Source of the DNA: Paenibacillus sp. G2S3
GTDB taxonomy: Bacteria > Bacillota > Bacilli > Paenibacillales > Paenibacillaceae
Length of the DNA: 64,000 nucleotides
Direction: 5' to 3'
Assembly: GCF_030123105.1 (NCBI RefSeq)
Contig: NZ_CP126095.1
Coordinates: 2,666,001 to 2,730,000 of the forward strand
Below the pieces are notes generated by a model. That model was not told the DNA's origin. It ran no database searches and saw only the letters and a list, made by a program, of their open reading frames with translations. A program made the translations under genes and the position numbers. Numbering within the stretch: the stretch's first letter is position 1; each line of letters begins with the position of its first letter. This document shows positions 26,110-35,337 of this stretch, piece by piece.

Positions 26110-27372
26110 TTATTTATAGTGTCCGCCGATCTTTCCGGATCTGTCCTTAAGCTGCCCGGCATCTGTGAAAGAAGCTGCTCGCCCGATGATTGTCTCCCCG
26201 TATTTATTCTTGAGCGCATCGGTGGCCCGTTCGAGTTCACGATAGCGAGGGCGAGACTCAAAAAGTGTTAGCTGGTACTGGCTTTCGTCAGATAGATTGG
26301 ACAAGCTTAAGTGGATTCTACGTACAGGCTGACCGTCCCAGTGTAGATTGAAGAGAGAAAGAGCAGCCTCATATACCAGCAGGGTGGCATTTGTAGGATC
26401 GCTCATTGTAGTCTGTCTTGAGAAGCCTGTGGGGTCATCAAAGCTGGCACCTTGGCAGCCAACAGACACGACTGCACCATGCACATTCAATTTGCGGCAA
26501 CGTCTGCACACAAGCTCAGACAGCTCAAGAATGATGGTCTTAATATCTTGCAGCTTATAGTAATCCCGTGGTAGCGTCATTTGGTGCCCAACACTCTTGG
26601 GTGCGACTTCATAGGTGCTTGGGCTCACAGGGCTGTCATCGATGCCATTGGCTATCCGCCAATATAGCTCAGCGTCGATATCACATTTTTTGTGGAATTT
26701 CTCCCGCATGCGCCATTTCAGCTCGCTTAGCGGCATCTGTGCCAAATGGCCAATTGTCGTGATGCCCATACTTTGGAAGTGGGCGGACATACGGCGGCCT
26801 ACCATGAACAGCTCGCTAATGGGGAGGGGCCAGAGTAAATTTGGAAGCTCCTCGTGAGTGAGGGTGAATATACCATCCACGTTCTTCTTGGCCCACAGGT
26901 CGCAGGCCATTTTGGCGGTAACCTTAGAATATCCGATACCGATGCGTGCACGCACGCCTGTACTTTTACGGATCAGATCCTGAATGGCGATAGCTATCTC
27001 CCTTGGACTGCCGAATAAGCTGAGGCTACCGCTGACATCAATAAACTGCTCATCAATAGAATAGGGTTCTACCTGGTCACTGAATTTGCGTAGAATGTCC
27101 GTGATTTGGGAGGAGACATCGATATATTGCTGCATATGTGGTCTGACCACGATGACTTCGGGGCATTTTGCCAGCGCTTCCTTCAACGTCTCGGCGGTAG
27201 TTATGCCAAATGATTTGGCTAAAGGACAGGCAGCCAACACAATACCGCTCCGTCTAGCCGGGTCTCCTGCGACGATAAGCGGCTTGTTGCTATACTGCGG
27301 ATTAGAGGCTTTCTCCACGGAGGCATAGAAGCTTTGGCAATCAGATAGCATAATGACACGCTCTTTATTCAT
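26110..27372 (-). CDS. Y-family DNA polymerase, UvrX/YqjW-like
   Basis: 420 residues. Catalytic acidic residues are in LSDCQSFYASVEK (Asp11) and SIDEQFID (about 105-112); a helix-hairpin-helix region follows (MGITTIGHLAQM) and a little-finger domain from about 245. It resembles the SOS-induced UvrX/YqjW subgroup more than DinB/YqjH. The enzyme copies damaged templates and is error-prone. No beta-clamp motif was identified with confidence. A near-perfect DinR/LexA box lies in its promoter. Confidence 0.88.
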   Translation of the reverse strand: MNKERVIMLSDCQSFYASVEKASNPQYSNKPLIVAGDPARRSGIVLAACPLAKSFGITTAETLKEALAKCPEVIVVRPHMQQYIDVSSQITDILRKFSDQVEPYSIDEQFIDVSGSLSLFGSPREIAIAIQDLIRKSTGVRARIGIGYSKVTAKMACDLWAKKNVDGIFTLTHEELPNLLWPLPISELFMVGRRMSAHFQSMGITTIGHLAQMPLSELKWRMREKFHKKCDIDAELYWRIANGIDDSPVSPSTYEVAPKSVGHQMTLPRDYYKLQDIKTIILELSELVCRRCRKLNVHGAVVSVGCQGASFDDPTGFSRQTTMSDPTNATLLVYEAALSLFNLHWDGQPVRRIHLSLSNLSDESQYQLTLFESRPRYRELERATDALKNKYGETIIGRAASFTDAGQLKDRSGKIGGHYK

Positions 27373-27422
27373 AGATTCACACGCTCCAGGTGAGGTAGAG
27401 ATACGTAAGATTTTTTTCCTTT

Positions 27423-27451
27423 ATTATAATACGAACATATGATCGTGTATA
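27423..27451 (-). promoter_or_regulatory. Promoter of the Y-family polymerase gene with LexA/DinR box
   Basis: On the minus strand: -35 TATACA, 17-base spacer, -10 TATAAT (plus-strand 27423-27428). Within the spacer lies CGAACATATGATCG (plus-strand 27432-27445), which differs from the Bacillus DinR/LexA consensus CGAAC-N4-GTTCG at one base. Binding here would block RNA polymerase, so SOS induction is expected. Confidence 0.8.
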
Positions 27452-27452
27452 T

Positions 27453-28052
27453 TCATATTTTTTTCCATTTACTTTGAGTTTCAAGGGTGCACAGACCCGT
27501 AGCCACCCCCCCAGAGACAATCGTGAGGATGGAGTGGAAGAAGGTTTCCTTGGAAATCAGGAGTCCCCCCGCGCCGATAATCATAAAGTCTGTCAAAAAA
27601 ATAATGAATCCAAGGTTCAGCGGGACATACTTTTTTATAAATTGAGCGAGCAGATCGGTGCCACCCGTACTTGCTTTAAACCGCAGCATAATCCCAAGAC
27701 CCGTTCCCATTAAAAAACCGCCAATAATGGCGCTAGAAATGGAACCGAACTCAAAATAATATAGAAAGTGATATTGTAGAGGACCGAGAAGCTCGATCAG
27801 AAATGATGAGACCAATAGACCGAGTACACTGTTGTAAAAGATATCGCGTTCCTTTAGCCAAGCGAGCAGGAAGATAGGGAAACTGCAGAGAATTATAGCT
27901 ACGCCAATTTTAGCGTCGGATAAATAATTGATAATGAGGGCTATCCCTATTATTCCCCCATCGAGGATTTTATATGGTACGAGAAAAAAATTAGTTCCCG
28001 CAGCAACGAGTAAGCTTCCTAAAAGAATGATAAGGTATCTTAATGGCCGCAT
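27453..28052 (-). CDS. YitT-like membrane protein without the C-terminal domain
   Basis: 199 residues with about six hydrophobic segments; SLLVAAGTNFFLVPYKILDG matches the YitT signature and TGLGIMLRFKASTGGTD its later repeat. It stops where DUF2179 would begin. ATG 28052 follows GTGGAG by about nine bases; the frame's upstream part (to 28232) runs into a terminator and the repeat array and is rejected. Function unknown. Confidence 0.8.
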   Translation of the reverse strand: MRPLRYLIILLGSLLVAAGTNFFLVPYKILDGGIIGIALIINYLSDAKIGVAIILCSFPIFLLAWLKERDIFYNSVLGLLVSSFLIELLGPLQYHFLYYFEFGSISSAIIGGFLMGTGLGIMLRFKASTGGTDLLAQFIKKYVPLNLGFIIFLTDFMIIGAGGLLISKETFFHSILTIVSGGVATGLCTLETQSKWKKI

Positions 28053-28120
28053 ATTTAACATCTCCACATTAAAGGCATGTCTATAAATATGCTTGTCACT
28101 TCCAAAAAATTGCAGTTGAA

Positions 28121-28145
28121 CAAAAAAACCTGATTGTAAATCAGG
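28121..28145 (-). terminator. Minus-strand terminator between the repeat array and the yitT-like gene
   Basis: CCTGATT-TAC-AATCAGG followed by seven T on the minus strand. It lies 69 bases before the start codon of the yitT-like gene, so it would stop transcripts arriving from the repeat array. Confidence 0.75.
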
Positions 28146-28204
28146 CTTGAAGATTCTTATGTTACATAGTGTGTGAGGGATCGCGTCCCTAACTCTGAAA
28201 AGAA

Positions 28205-29188
28205 ACCAAGTAACTCGCTGCACAGATGTCATGCGGACACAGGGGACGTTATTCCAAAGATTTGAGTCATTTTTTCGACCTATCAGACTCAGTTGCAGCT
28301 ATTCGCATAAAAGTAGCCCAATAACGAGCAAATCAGGGGCAATAAGTGCTATACAGTCCGAAACTGGCGCAAAATGAGCTGAAAATTGAAATAGCTGCAA
28401 AGGGGTCTGCAACTACGGCATAACCCAATAGACCAATAGACAATTAGACCAAAGCTCAAAATGACTCCCAAAAAACTCCAAAAATACATCAGACCCCCAA
28501 AAATAGTTGTAATCCGGTCCGCAACGCTCGATATTTACCAAGTAACTCGTGGTACAGACCTCTGCGGACACAGGGGATCTTATTTCGAAGATTTAGGGTG
28601 TTTTTTCGATCTATCGGACTCAGTTGCAGCTATTCCCATAAATGTAGCCCAATATCGAGTAAATCAGGGGCAATAAGTGCTATACAGTCCGAAACTGGCG
28701 CAAAATAGGCCGAAAATCAAAAATAGCTGCAATGGGGTCCGCAACGCTCGATATTTACCAAGTAACTCGTGGTACAGACCTCTGCGGACACAGGGGATCT
28801 TATTTCGAAGATTTAGGGTGTTTTTTCGATCTATTGGACTCAGTTGCAGCTATTCGCATAAAAGTAGCCCAATATCGAGCAAATCAGGGGCAATAAGTGC
28901 TATACAGTCCAAAACTGGCGCAAAAAAGGCTGAAAATCAAAAATAGCTGCAATGGGGTCCGAACACGCGCGTTGGTTACCAAGTAACTCGTCGCTCAGAT
29001 GTCATGCGGACCCATGAGACGTTATTCCGAAGATATGAGTCATTTTTTTCGATCTATCGGACTCAATTGCAGCTATTCCCATAAAAGTAGCCCAATAACG
29101 AGTAAATTAGGGGCAATAAGTGCTATAAAGTCCGAAACTGCCGCAAAATGGGCCGGAAATCAAAAATAGCTGCAATAGGGTCCGCAAC
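28205..29188. repeat. Array of four long repeats with about 220-bp period
   Basis: Copies begin with ACCAAGTAACTCG at 28205, 28537, 28757 and 28978 and run about 205-210 bases to TCCGCAAC-like ends (28413, 28745, 28963, 29188). Copies 2 and 3 are nearly identical; copies 1 and 4 are more alike to each other in the first 70 bases (ATGTCATGCGGAC, GACGTTATTCC). Copy 1 is followed by about 120 bases of extra sequence with a second tail (28500-28525). Each unit holds TTGCAGCTATT and AATAGCTGCAA about 100 bases apart, so it can fold into a long hairpin. No credible gene lies inside. Confidence 0.9.
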
Positions 29189-29227
29189 TTGTATTAGATA
29201 CAAAGTACGCAAGACCAAGTAGTCCGC

Positions 29228-30094
29228 TTAACGGGAGTAACGCTTGCGGAAGCGAAGCGGAGAGATTCCAATCTGCTGAGTAAACCGACGCGAGAAGTAG
29301 GCGGTGCTCTCGAAGCCGGTACGTTCTGCGATTCCAGCTATAGAGAGTTCTGTCTTAAGCAGCAATAGCTTGGCCTGTTCCAAACGGTAATCCGTCAAAT
29401 ACTCCATCGGAGTCAGTCCATATACTCGTTTCATGCAGCGAGTAAGGTAGTTATAGTGAAAATGCAGCGCATTCGCCAAGGAGGTATTGGAGAGAGGCTC
29501 CGCATAATGATTGCGGATGTAAGTTTCCGTCTGCTCGGCGATTTCCACCGCATGACTTTCTGAAGTATCATGCTGTGCTAAATCCATTATCCGCAGCATT
29601 TCTTCAAATATCCGTTGCTGCTGCCAAACTGCGCTGGAACGCCGATCCGTAGACAGCTGCAACAGAATCTCGGCTTGTCCCTTAAGTTCAAAGGGGTCAG
29701 GTAGGGGAGCAAACTGTGGCACTCGAATGGTATACGGATGAGTAAGAAACTCCCGAAAATGTGTTTCACGGTTAATATACACGGGTTCACCCTCGGAGCT
29801 GGACCAATCTGCAAGGGTATGAAAATGAATCCATATGAATGAAGTAATCTCTTCGCATGGCATAACGGAATAATGATAGCGATTGGGCAGCAGGAGCAGT
29901 GTATGTCCAGCCGAAACCTCCCATTGATTATTCTCCTCACCGATAAATAAACATCCCTGTTCTACAATAAGTAGATCAAATACACCAATATGGCTTCTAT
30001 TCGGATGCTGATCTCCGGGTTGATAAACCGTGCGATTGCATTCGAGAAAATAAGGAAATGGCGGCGCAGCGAAATGTATAAATGAAGGGCCCAT
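29228..30094 (-). CDS. AraC-family regulator with cupin sensor domain
   Basis: 288 residues. An N-terminal cupin-like region (about 20-110) precedes two helix-turn-helix units at about 185-285 (NTSLANALHFHYNYLTRCMK, then SIAGIAERTGFESTAYFSRRF and PLRFRKRY). It is divergent from the GH127 gene 160 bases away and probably activates it in response to an arabinose-containing sugar (inference from position). AAGGAGCG precedes the ATG. No terminator lies between its stop and the repeat array, so its transcript may run into the array. Confidence 0.87.
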   Translation of the reverse strand: MGPSFIHFAAPPFPYFLECNRTVYQPGDQHPNRSHIGVFDLLIVEQGCLFIGEENNQWEVSAGHTLLLLPNRYHYSVMPCEEITSFIWIHFHTLADWSSSEGEPVYINRETHFREFLTHPYTIRVPQFAPLPDPFELKGQAEILLQLSTDRRSSAVWQQQRIFEEMLRIMDLAQHDTSESHAVEIAEQTETYIRNHYAEPLSNTSLANALHFHYNYLTRCMKRVYGLTPMEYLTDYRLEQAKLLLLKTELSIAGIAERTGFESTAYFSRRFTQQIGISPLRFRKRYSR

Positions 30095-30212
30095 TATGTA
30101 TTATCGCTCCTTTTTATATTGGTTCCAACTTGAATTATTCTTCGGAGTTCGAGTGTGAAATAGTACAAAAAAGGGGTTGCTTCTGATCGTATTTTTTATC
30201 TATTCTACCCTC

Positions 30213-30218
30213 TATAAT
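30213..30218 (+). promoter_or_regulatory. -10 box of the GH127 gene
   Basis: TATAAT at 30213-30218, 37 bases before the start codon; the -35 region is poor, as expected for an activator-dependent promoter. Confidence 0.4.
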
Positions 30219-30254
30219 TGTAATTAGCGAGTATAAAATAAGGCTGAGGGGAAG

Positions 30255-32225
30255 ATGAAGATGAACAAAACAATCCAGGATCAGCAAGTTGTAAAAGATC
30301 AAACCGTTAACATTAAGGATGATTTTTGGGGTGAATACATTAGGCTGGTACAGGATGTTGTAATCCCGTATCAATATGAGGCATTGCACGACAAAGCACC
30401 GGGAGCTGAGCCCAGTCATGCCATTGCTAACTTTGAGATTGCTGCGGGCCGGAAGAAAGGCGAATTTTATGGTTGGGTTTTTCAAGACAGTGATGTGGCC
30501 AAGTGGCTGGAGGCCGTCGGTTATTCTTTAAGCATCAAAAGGGATTCCGAGCTGGAGCGTCAGGCGGATGAAGTGATTGACCTCGTTGGAGAAGCGCAGC
30601 AGGAAGACGGCTACTTAAATACTTATTTTACGATAAAAGAACCGGGCAAACGCTGGACCAATCTGAACGATTGCCACGAGCTCTATTGTGCTGGGCATTT
30701 CATTGAGGCCGCCGTTTCTTATTACGAAGCTACCGGCAAAAGAAAACTGCTCGACATCATGTGCCGAATGGTTGATCATATTGATTCTGTGTTTGGACCG
30801 GAAGAAGGAAAAATACGTGGATATGACGGGCATCAGGAGATTGAACTCGCGCTCGTTAAGCTGTATCGGCTCACAGGTGAAGAACGTTATTTGAAGCTGA
30901 GCAGCTTTTTTATTAATGAGCGAGGCCAGCAACCGAATTTCTTAAAGGAACAATGGAATAATCTGGGGAACATTAATTTTTTCACAGGTCAGAAAGAGAA
31001 TTTGGATTTAAAATATTACCAAAGTCATCTTCCAGTAAGAGAGCAGGAGGTTGCCGTAGGTCATGCTGTGCGTGCAGTTTATATGTATACTGCTATGGCG
31101 GATCTAGCTGCTATTACAGGAGATGAGTCACTTCGCGAGGCATGCGAGAGACTGTGGAATAACATTACAAACAAGCAAATGTACATTACTGGCGGGATCG
31201 GTTCTACACATCGAGGGGAGGCATTCACCTTTGATTATGATCTGCCTAACGATTCGGTGTACGCAGAGACTTGTGCCTCTATTGGGCTGATCTTTTTTGC
31301 ACAGCGTATGCTGAAAATATCACCGGATGCACGTTATGCCGATGTCATGGAGCGGGCGCTTTATAACAATGTGCTGGGCTCAATGGCACAGGATGGCAAG
31401 CACTATTTTTATGTGAATCCACTGGAAGTATGGCCTCAGGCGTGCAGCTGCAACCCGGATAAACATCATGTGAAGTCCGAGCGTCAAGGCTGGTTTGGCT
31501 GCGCCTGCTGTCCTCCGAATGTGGCACGTCTGCTGACTTCGCTCAATCAATATATTTATACGATCCATGGTGATACACTCTACACACATTTGTATATTGG
31601 CAGTGAGTTGACCACAAAGCTGGGTGGAACGGAGGTCGCGATACAACACGAGAGTAACTATCCATGGGAAGGTACAGTCTTGATGAAGATTAATCCTGCA
31701 GCGGAAGCTGAGTTTGGGATTGCCTTGCGGATTCCATCGTGGAGTGAAGGTATGGAGATCAGAGTCAATGGTGAGGCCTTGAATACTGCTGAGAACATTG
31801 AGCAGGGATATCTCGTTATTCGGAGACTGTGGAGCGCTGGAGATATAATCGAAGTGCATGACCCTATGGAGGCACATCGTATCTACGCACATCCAAATTT
31901 GCGTGCAGATGCTCAAAAAGTATCGATTCAGCGCGGACCGCTTGTGTATTGCCTTGAAAGTACCGATAATGGGGAGCCTTTAAGCTCTATCTCTTTAAAA
32001 GAAGACGGTGAATTCACTGCGGCTTTTGATGAGACTTTACTTGGTGGCGCTGTTGTTATCGAGGCGGATGGACTGCGTGTAGATCAAGAGAGCTGGAATG
32101 GTGGACTTTACAGCAGAGAGAAAGCATCCCTTCAACCCGTTAAGGTTAGAGCGGTTCCATATTACTTATGGGGAAACCGTGGTAGTGGTGAAATGAAGGT
32201 TTGGATTTCAGAAACTAGTATGTAA
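30255..32225 (+). CDS. GH127 beta-L-arabinofuranosidase-like glycosidase
   Basis: 656 residues, the usual length. The catalytic zinc site of the family is complete: Glu338 and Cys340 in YAETC, and Cys418-Cys419 in GCACCPPN. These correspond to Glu338, Cys340, Cys417 (nucleophile) and Cys418 of Bifidobacterium HypBA1. An alpha/alpha barrel covers about 20-430 and beta domains follow. No signal peptide, so it acts on imported arabino-oligosaccharides or glycosides. GAGGGGAAG precedes the ATG. Regulated by the divergent AraC gene (inferred). Confidence 0.9.
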   Translation: MKMNKTIQDQQVVKDQTVNIKDDFWGEYIRLVQDVVIPYQYEALHDKAPGAEPSHAIANFEIAAGRKKGEFYGWVFQDSDVAKWLEAVGYSLSIKRDSELERQADEVIDLVGEAQQEDGYLNTYFTIKEPGKRWTNLNDCHELYCAGHFIEAAVSYYEATGKRKLLDIMCRMVDHIDSVFGPEEGKIRGYDGHQEIELALVKLYRLTGEERYLKLSSFFINERGQQPNFLKEQWNNLGNINFFTGQKENLDLKYYQSHLPVREQEVAVGHAVRAVYMYTAMADLAAITGDESLREACERLWNNITNKQMYITGGIGSTHRGEAFTFDYDLPNDSVYAETCASIGLIFFAQRMLKISPDARYADVMERALYNNVLGSMAQDGKHYFYVNPLEVWPQACSCNPDKHHVKSERQGWFGCACCPPNVARLLTSLNQYIYTIHGDTLYTHLYIGSELTTKLGGTEVAIQHESNYPWEGTVLMKINPAAEAEFGIALRIPSWSEGMEIRVNGEALNTAENIEQGYLVIRRLWSAGDIIEVHDPMEAHRIYAHPNLRADAQKVSIQRGPLVYCLESTDNGEPLSSISLKEDGEFTAAFDETLLGGAVVIEADGLRVDQESWNGGLYSREKASLQPVKVRAVPYYLWGNRGSGEMKVWISETSM

Positions 32226-32320
32226 GGTTTAGGATAGCTGGGATTTACGCTTTATTGTATGCTATATTTGATCGGGACAAGGTAGCTGATTATTTTACAG
32301 AAAATATTGGAGGCATCACA

Positions 32321-32629
32321 ATGAGCAAACGTTATCGAATCACAAGAGCTATGCAAAATGATGGAGGGTCAGCACAAACGATATCTTTAGAAGAGTGCAA
32401 GCAGTATTTCGCGTCCAAACCTGATTTCACCTATACATCAGTTTATACAGTAGTAGGCGCCACTACGATGACCATTGAGGGAGATTTCTTTATGTGGAGC
32501 TTTGGCGAGGCTACAATCCCATTTCGGCATTATCAAGGTGATATTTATGTTTCTGGCGCCAATGAAGCAGTGATTCCGAGAATGCTTGAGGTTGCGAGTG
32601 ATTTAAGAGCAGATGTTGTGGAAGGGTAA
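32321..32629 (+). CDS. Conserved hypothetical protein, 102 residues
   Basis: Soluble small protein starting MSKRYRITRAMQNDGG, with TSVYTVVGATTMTIEGDFFMW and FRHYQGDIYVSGANEAVIP, which looks like a beta-rich compact domain. I do not recognise the family. GGAGG precedes ATG 32321; the longer frame from 32255 lacks a ribosome site. It has its own terminator and lies between two carbohydrate genes without an evident link. Confidence 0.65.
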   Translation: MSKRYRITRAMQNDGGSAQTISLEECKQYFASKPDFTYTSVYTVVGATTMTIEGDFFMWSFGEATIPFRHYQGDIYVSGANEAVIPRMLEVASDLRADVVEG

Positions 32630-32678
32630 AAAAAGATAACTCCTGGAGAATTTAGAAGTTATCTATCGTTAATTATAG

Positions 32679-32720
32679 ATCCGCCCAATCGTTCAAGTGA
32701 ACGGTTGGGCGGATTTTTTT
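32679..32720 (+). terminator. Terminator after the 102-residue protein gene
   Basis: 17-bp stem ATCCGCCCAATCGTTCA / TGAACGGTTGGGCGGAT with a 2-base centre and one mismatch, followed by seven T. Confidence 0.9.
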
Positions 32721-35154
32721 AACCCAGTACTACAACTACTTGGTGTACAGCACCATCTCCAACAGGAGCGATGATGTTACCTTCTACAGCTGCGCCATCC
32801 AGGGTAAGACTAGCTACACCTTTGGATACATGGTTCGGGTTCTTGATTTGAATCACGTAAGTATCTCCACGGAAGACACGTGTAATTTCAAAGCTGTCCC
32901 ACTCTGTAGGAATACAAGGATCGATCTTCAGACCATTGAAATCGGCTTGAATACCAAGGATAGATTGTGTAATGGCTACATAGTTCCAAGCCGCAGTACC
33001 AGTCAACCAGGAGTTTTTAGCTTCCCCGTGACGAACGGCATCTTTACCTGCGATCATTTGGGAATAGACATAAGGCTCTGTGCGGTGAATTTCGCTGATA
33101 TCCTCCAGGTAAGCAGGAGCGATTTTAGCGTAAATTTCAAACGCTCTGTCGCCATGTCCAAGTACAGTTTCAGCGATCATAATCCAAGGGTTGTTGTGGC
33201 AGAAAATACCCGCATTTTCTTTGTAGCCCGGAGGGTACGTAGAAATTTCACCAAGATTCAGATAGTACTTGGAATACGGTGGTTGTTGCAATACGATACC
33301 GTATTTAGTGTCCAAGTGCTCTTGAACAGAGGACAGCGCTTTTTCAGCTTGACCATCTTCCACACCGATACCAGCCATAACACAGATGCCTTGTGGCTCG
33401 ATGAAGATTTTGCCTTCTTCGTTTTCTTTGGAACCGATCTTGTCGCCATAGTGGTCATAAGCGCGCAGGAACCAATCGCCATCGAAGCCGTGCGTCAATG
33501 TGATTTCACGCATGTTGTCAATCTTAGCTTCAGCATCCACTGCTACATCGTTAAGTCCGCGCATCCGGCAGATTTCAGCATAGTCCGGACCAACGAAGAC
33601 GAACAGACCCGCGATAAATACGGATTCCGCAACGCGGCCTTCAATGTTGGCAGTCGTTTGGAAAGATTCGCCTGGTTCTGTAGAGAAGCAGTTCAAGTTC
33701 AAGCAGTCATTCCAGTCTGCGCGGCCGATCAGCGGCAAGCCGTGAGGTCCGAGATTGTTAGTTACATGCTCGAAGGAAAGTTTCAAGTGCTCAAACAGCG
33801 TAGCGGTGTTATTCGGATCGCTGTCAAAAGGAACCTGCTCATCAAGAATCGAAGTATCACCAGTTTCTTTAATGTAAGCCGCCGTTCCTAGGATTAACCA
33901 AAGCGGATCATCGTTAAAGCCGGTGCCGACTTCGTTGTTACCTTTTTTAGTGAGCGGTTGGTATTGGTGATAAGCACTGCCATCTTCAAATTGTGTAGCA
34001 GCGATATCGAGAATACGTTCTTTAGCACGTTCAGGGATTTGGTGCACAAATCCGAGCAAGTCTTGGTTAGAGTCACGGAAGCCCATACCACGGCCAATAC
34101 CGGATTCAAAGTAGGAAGCTGAGCGGGACATGTTAAAGGTAACCATACATTGATATGGATTCCAGATGTTAACCATGCGATCCAGTTTCTCGTCGCCACT
34201 TTGGATTTGATATTTGGACAGCAGGTTATCCCAGTGAGCAGCAAGTGCAGCGAGTGCAGCATCTACTTGAGCGTCTGTAGCAAATTGCGCGATCATAGCT
34301 TCTGCTGGTTTTTTGTTGATTACGTTCAGGGATTCCCATTTATCTTCTTCAGGGTTCTCGATGTAGCCGAGTACAAAGATGAAGCTTTGTTCTTCGCCTG
34401 GTTCAAGCGTAATGTTCAGTGCGTGTGATCCGATAGGGGACCAGCCGCTAGCTAAGGAGTTAGTAGGTTCACCTGCAACTACAGCTTGCGGGCTTTCCAG
34501 ACCGTTGTACATGCCTACGAAAGCTTCACGGTCAGTATCGAATCCGGCGATTTCTTTATTTACAGAGTAGAAAGCGTAGTGATTTCTGCGCTCACGGTAT
34601 TCAGTTTTGTGATAGATAACGGAATCCTTCACTTCAACCTCACCGGTACTGAGATTGCGTTGGAAGTTGGTCATATCATCTTGTGCATTCCAGAGACAGA
34701 ACTCGGCAAAAGAGAACAGTTTCACAGTTTTTTTAGCGGAGCTAGTGTTCTTCACTACAAGACGATGTACTTCAGCATTATGACCCATAGGTACAAAAGC
34801 AAGCTGGTTCACAGAAATTCCGTTCCGTTCGCCAGTAATGGAAGTGTAGCCAAGACCATGACGGCATTCGTAGAAGTCTAGATCACGTTTTACTGGCATC
34901 CAGCCTGGGGTCCAGAAATCACCATCGTCATAAAGATAGTAGTAGCGGCCGCCAGTATCCAGTGGGATATTGTTATAACGGTAGCGGGTCAATCTTCTGA
35001 GACGAGCGTCTCTATAGAAGGTGTAACCACCAGCTGTATTAGAAATAAGTCCGAAAAATTGCTCGTTACCGAGATAGTTAATCCAAGGGTAAGGTGTTTT
35101 TGGGGTGTTAATTACATACTCTTTACGAGTGTCGTCAAAGGTTCCGAATTTCAT
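32719..35154 (-). CDS. GH94 cellobiose phosphorylase
   Basis: 811 residues, the same length as the Clostridium thermocellum enzyme. It splits cellobiose with phosphate into glucose and glucose 1-phosphate in the cytosol. The general acid is Asp483 in ADWNDC, preceded by MGFRDSNQD (about 357-365) of the substrate site. ATG 35154 (MKFGTFDDT) follows AAGGAGA and is where the family begins; the frame's extension to 35253 crosses the operator. A LacI operator half-hidden in the promoter links it to the regulator gene upstream. No cellobiose transporter is seen nearby. Confidence 0.9.
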   Translation of the reverse strand: MKFGTFDDTRKEYVINTPKTPYPWINYLGNEQFFGLISNTAGGYTFYRDARLRRLTRYRYNNIPLDTGGRYYYLYDDGDFWTPGWMPVKRDLDFYECRHGLGYTSITGERNGISVNQLAFVPMGHNAEVHRLVVKNTSSAKKTVKLFSFAEFCLWNAQDDMTNFQRNLSTGEVEVKDSVIYHKTEYRERRNHYAFYSVNKEIAGFDTDREAFVGMYNGLESPQAVVAGEPTNSLASGWSPIGSHALNITLEPGEEQSFIFVLGYIENPEEDKWESLNVINKKPAEAMIAQFATDAQVDAALAALAAHWDNLLSKYQIQSGDEKLDRMVNIWNPYQCMVTFNMSRSASYFESGIGRGMGFRDSNQDLLGFVHQIPERAKERILDIAATQFEDGSAYHQYQPLTKKGNNEVGTGFNDDPLWLILGTAAYIKETGDTSILDEQVPFDSDPNNTATLFEHLKLSFEHVTNNLGPHGLPLIGRADWNDCLNLNCFSTEPGESFQTTANIEGRVAESVFIAGLFVFVGPDYAEICRMRGLNDVAVDAEAKIDNMREITLTHGFDGDWFLRAYDHYGDKIGSKENEEGKIFIEPQGICVMAGIGVEDGQAEKALSSVQEHLDTKYGIVLQQPPYSKYYLNLGEISTYPPGYKENAGIFCHNNPWIMIAETVLGHGDRAFEIYAKIAPAYLEDISEIHRTEPYVYSQMIAGKDAVRHGEAKNSWLTGTAAWNYVAITQSILGIQADFNGLKIDPCIPTEWDSFEITRVFRGDTYVIQIKNPNHVSKGVASLTLDGAAVEGNIIAPVGDGAVHQVVVVLG

Positions 35155-35175
35155 GTGAGAAAGTCTCCTTTCGAT

Positions 35176-35193
35176 TGTGAACGCGCGTTTATA
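35176..35193. promoter_or_regulatory. LacI-type operator before cellobiose phosphorylase
   Basis: TGTGAACGC / GCGTTTATA, matching the perfect operator at 36407 at 14 of 18 positions, 22 bases before the start codon. Repression of the phosphorylase gene by the adjacent LacI protein is the simplest reading. Confidence 0.7.
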
Positions 35194-35337
35194 AGTTTCA
35201 GAAAAAATTCCCTCGAGGGAAGGGAGTTTTTTCAATGCTTTTAAGCAGGACAATTAAAGCAGTAGGTTCGATACCGAATCATATAGCAGCTTCACGGAAA
35301 AATATGTGGATTTCTTCAGCGAAGGATTGATCTTAAG

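Noticed and set aside
28461..28946. Two open frames (71 and 89 codons) inside the repeat array
   Set aside because: They lie in the repeat units, change frame from copy to copy because the period is not a multiple of three, and lack convincing ribosome sites. Similar short frames are often annotated by mistake in repeats.
28205..29188. CRISPR array
   Set aside because: The repeat unit is over 200 bases with almost no unique spacer, and no cas gene is present.
32740..33891. 383-codon open frame on the plus strand
   Set aside because: It is the shadow of the cellobiose phosphorylase gene on the other strand; its product has no recognisable domain and no ribosome site.
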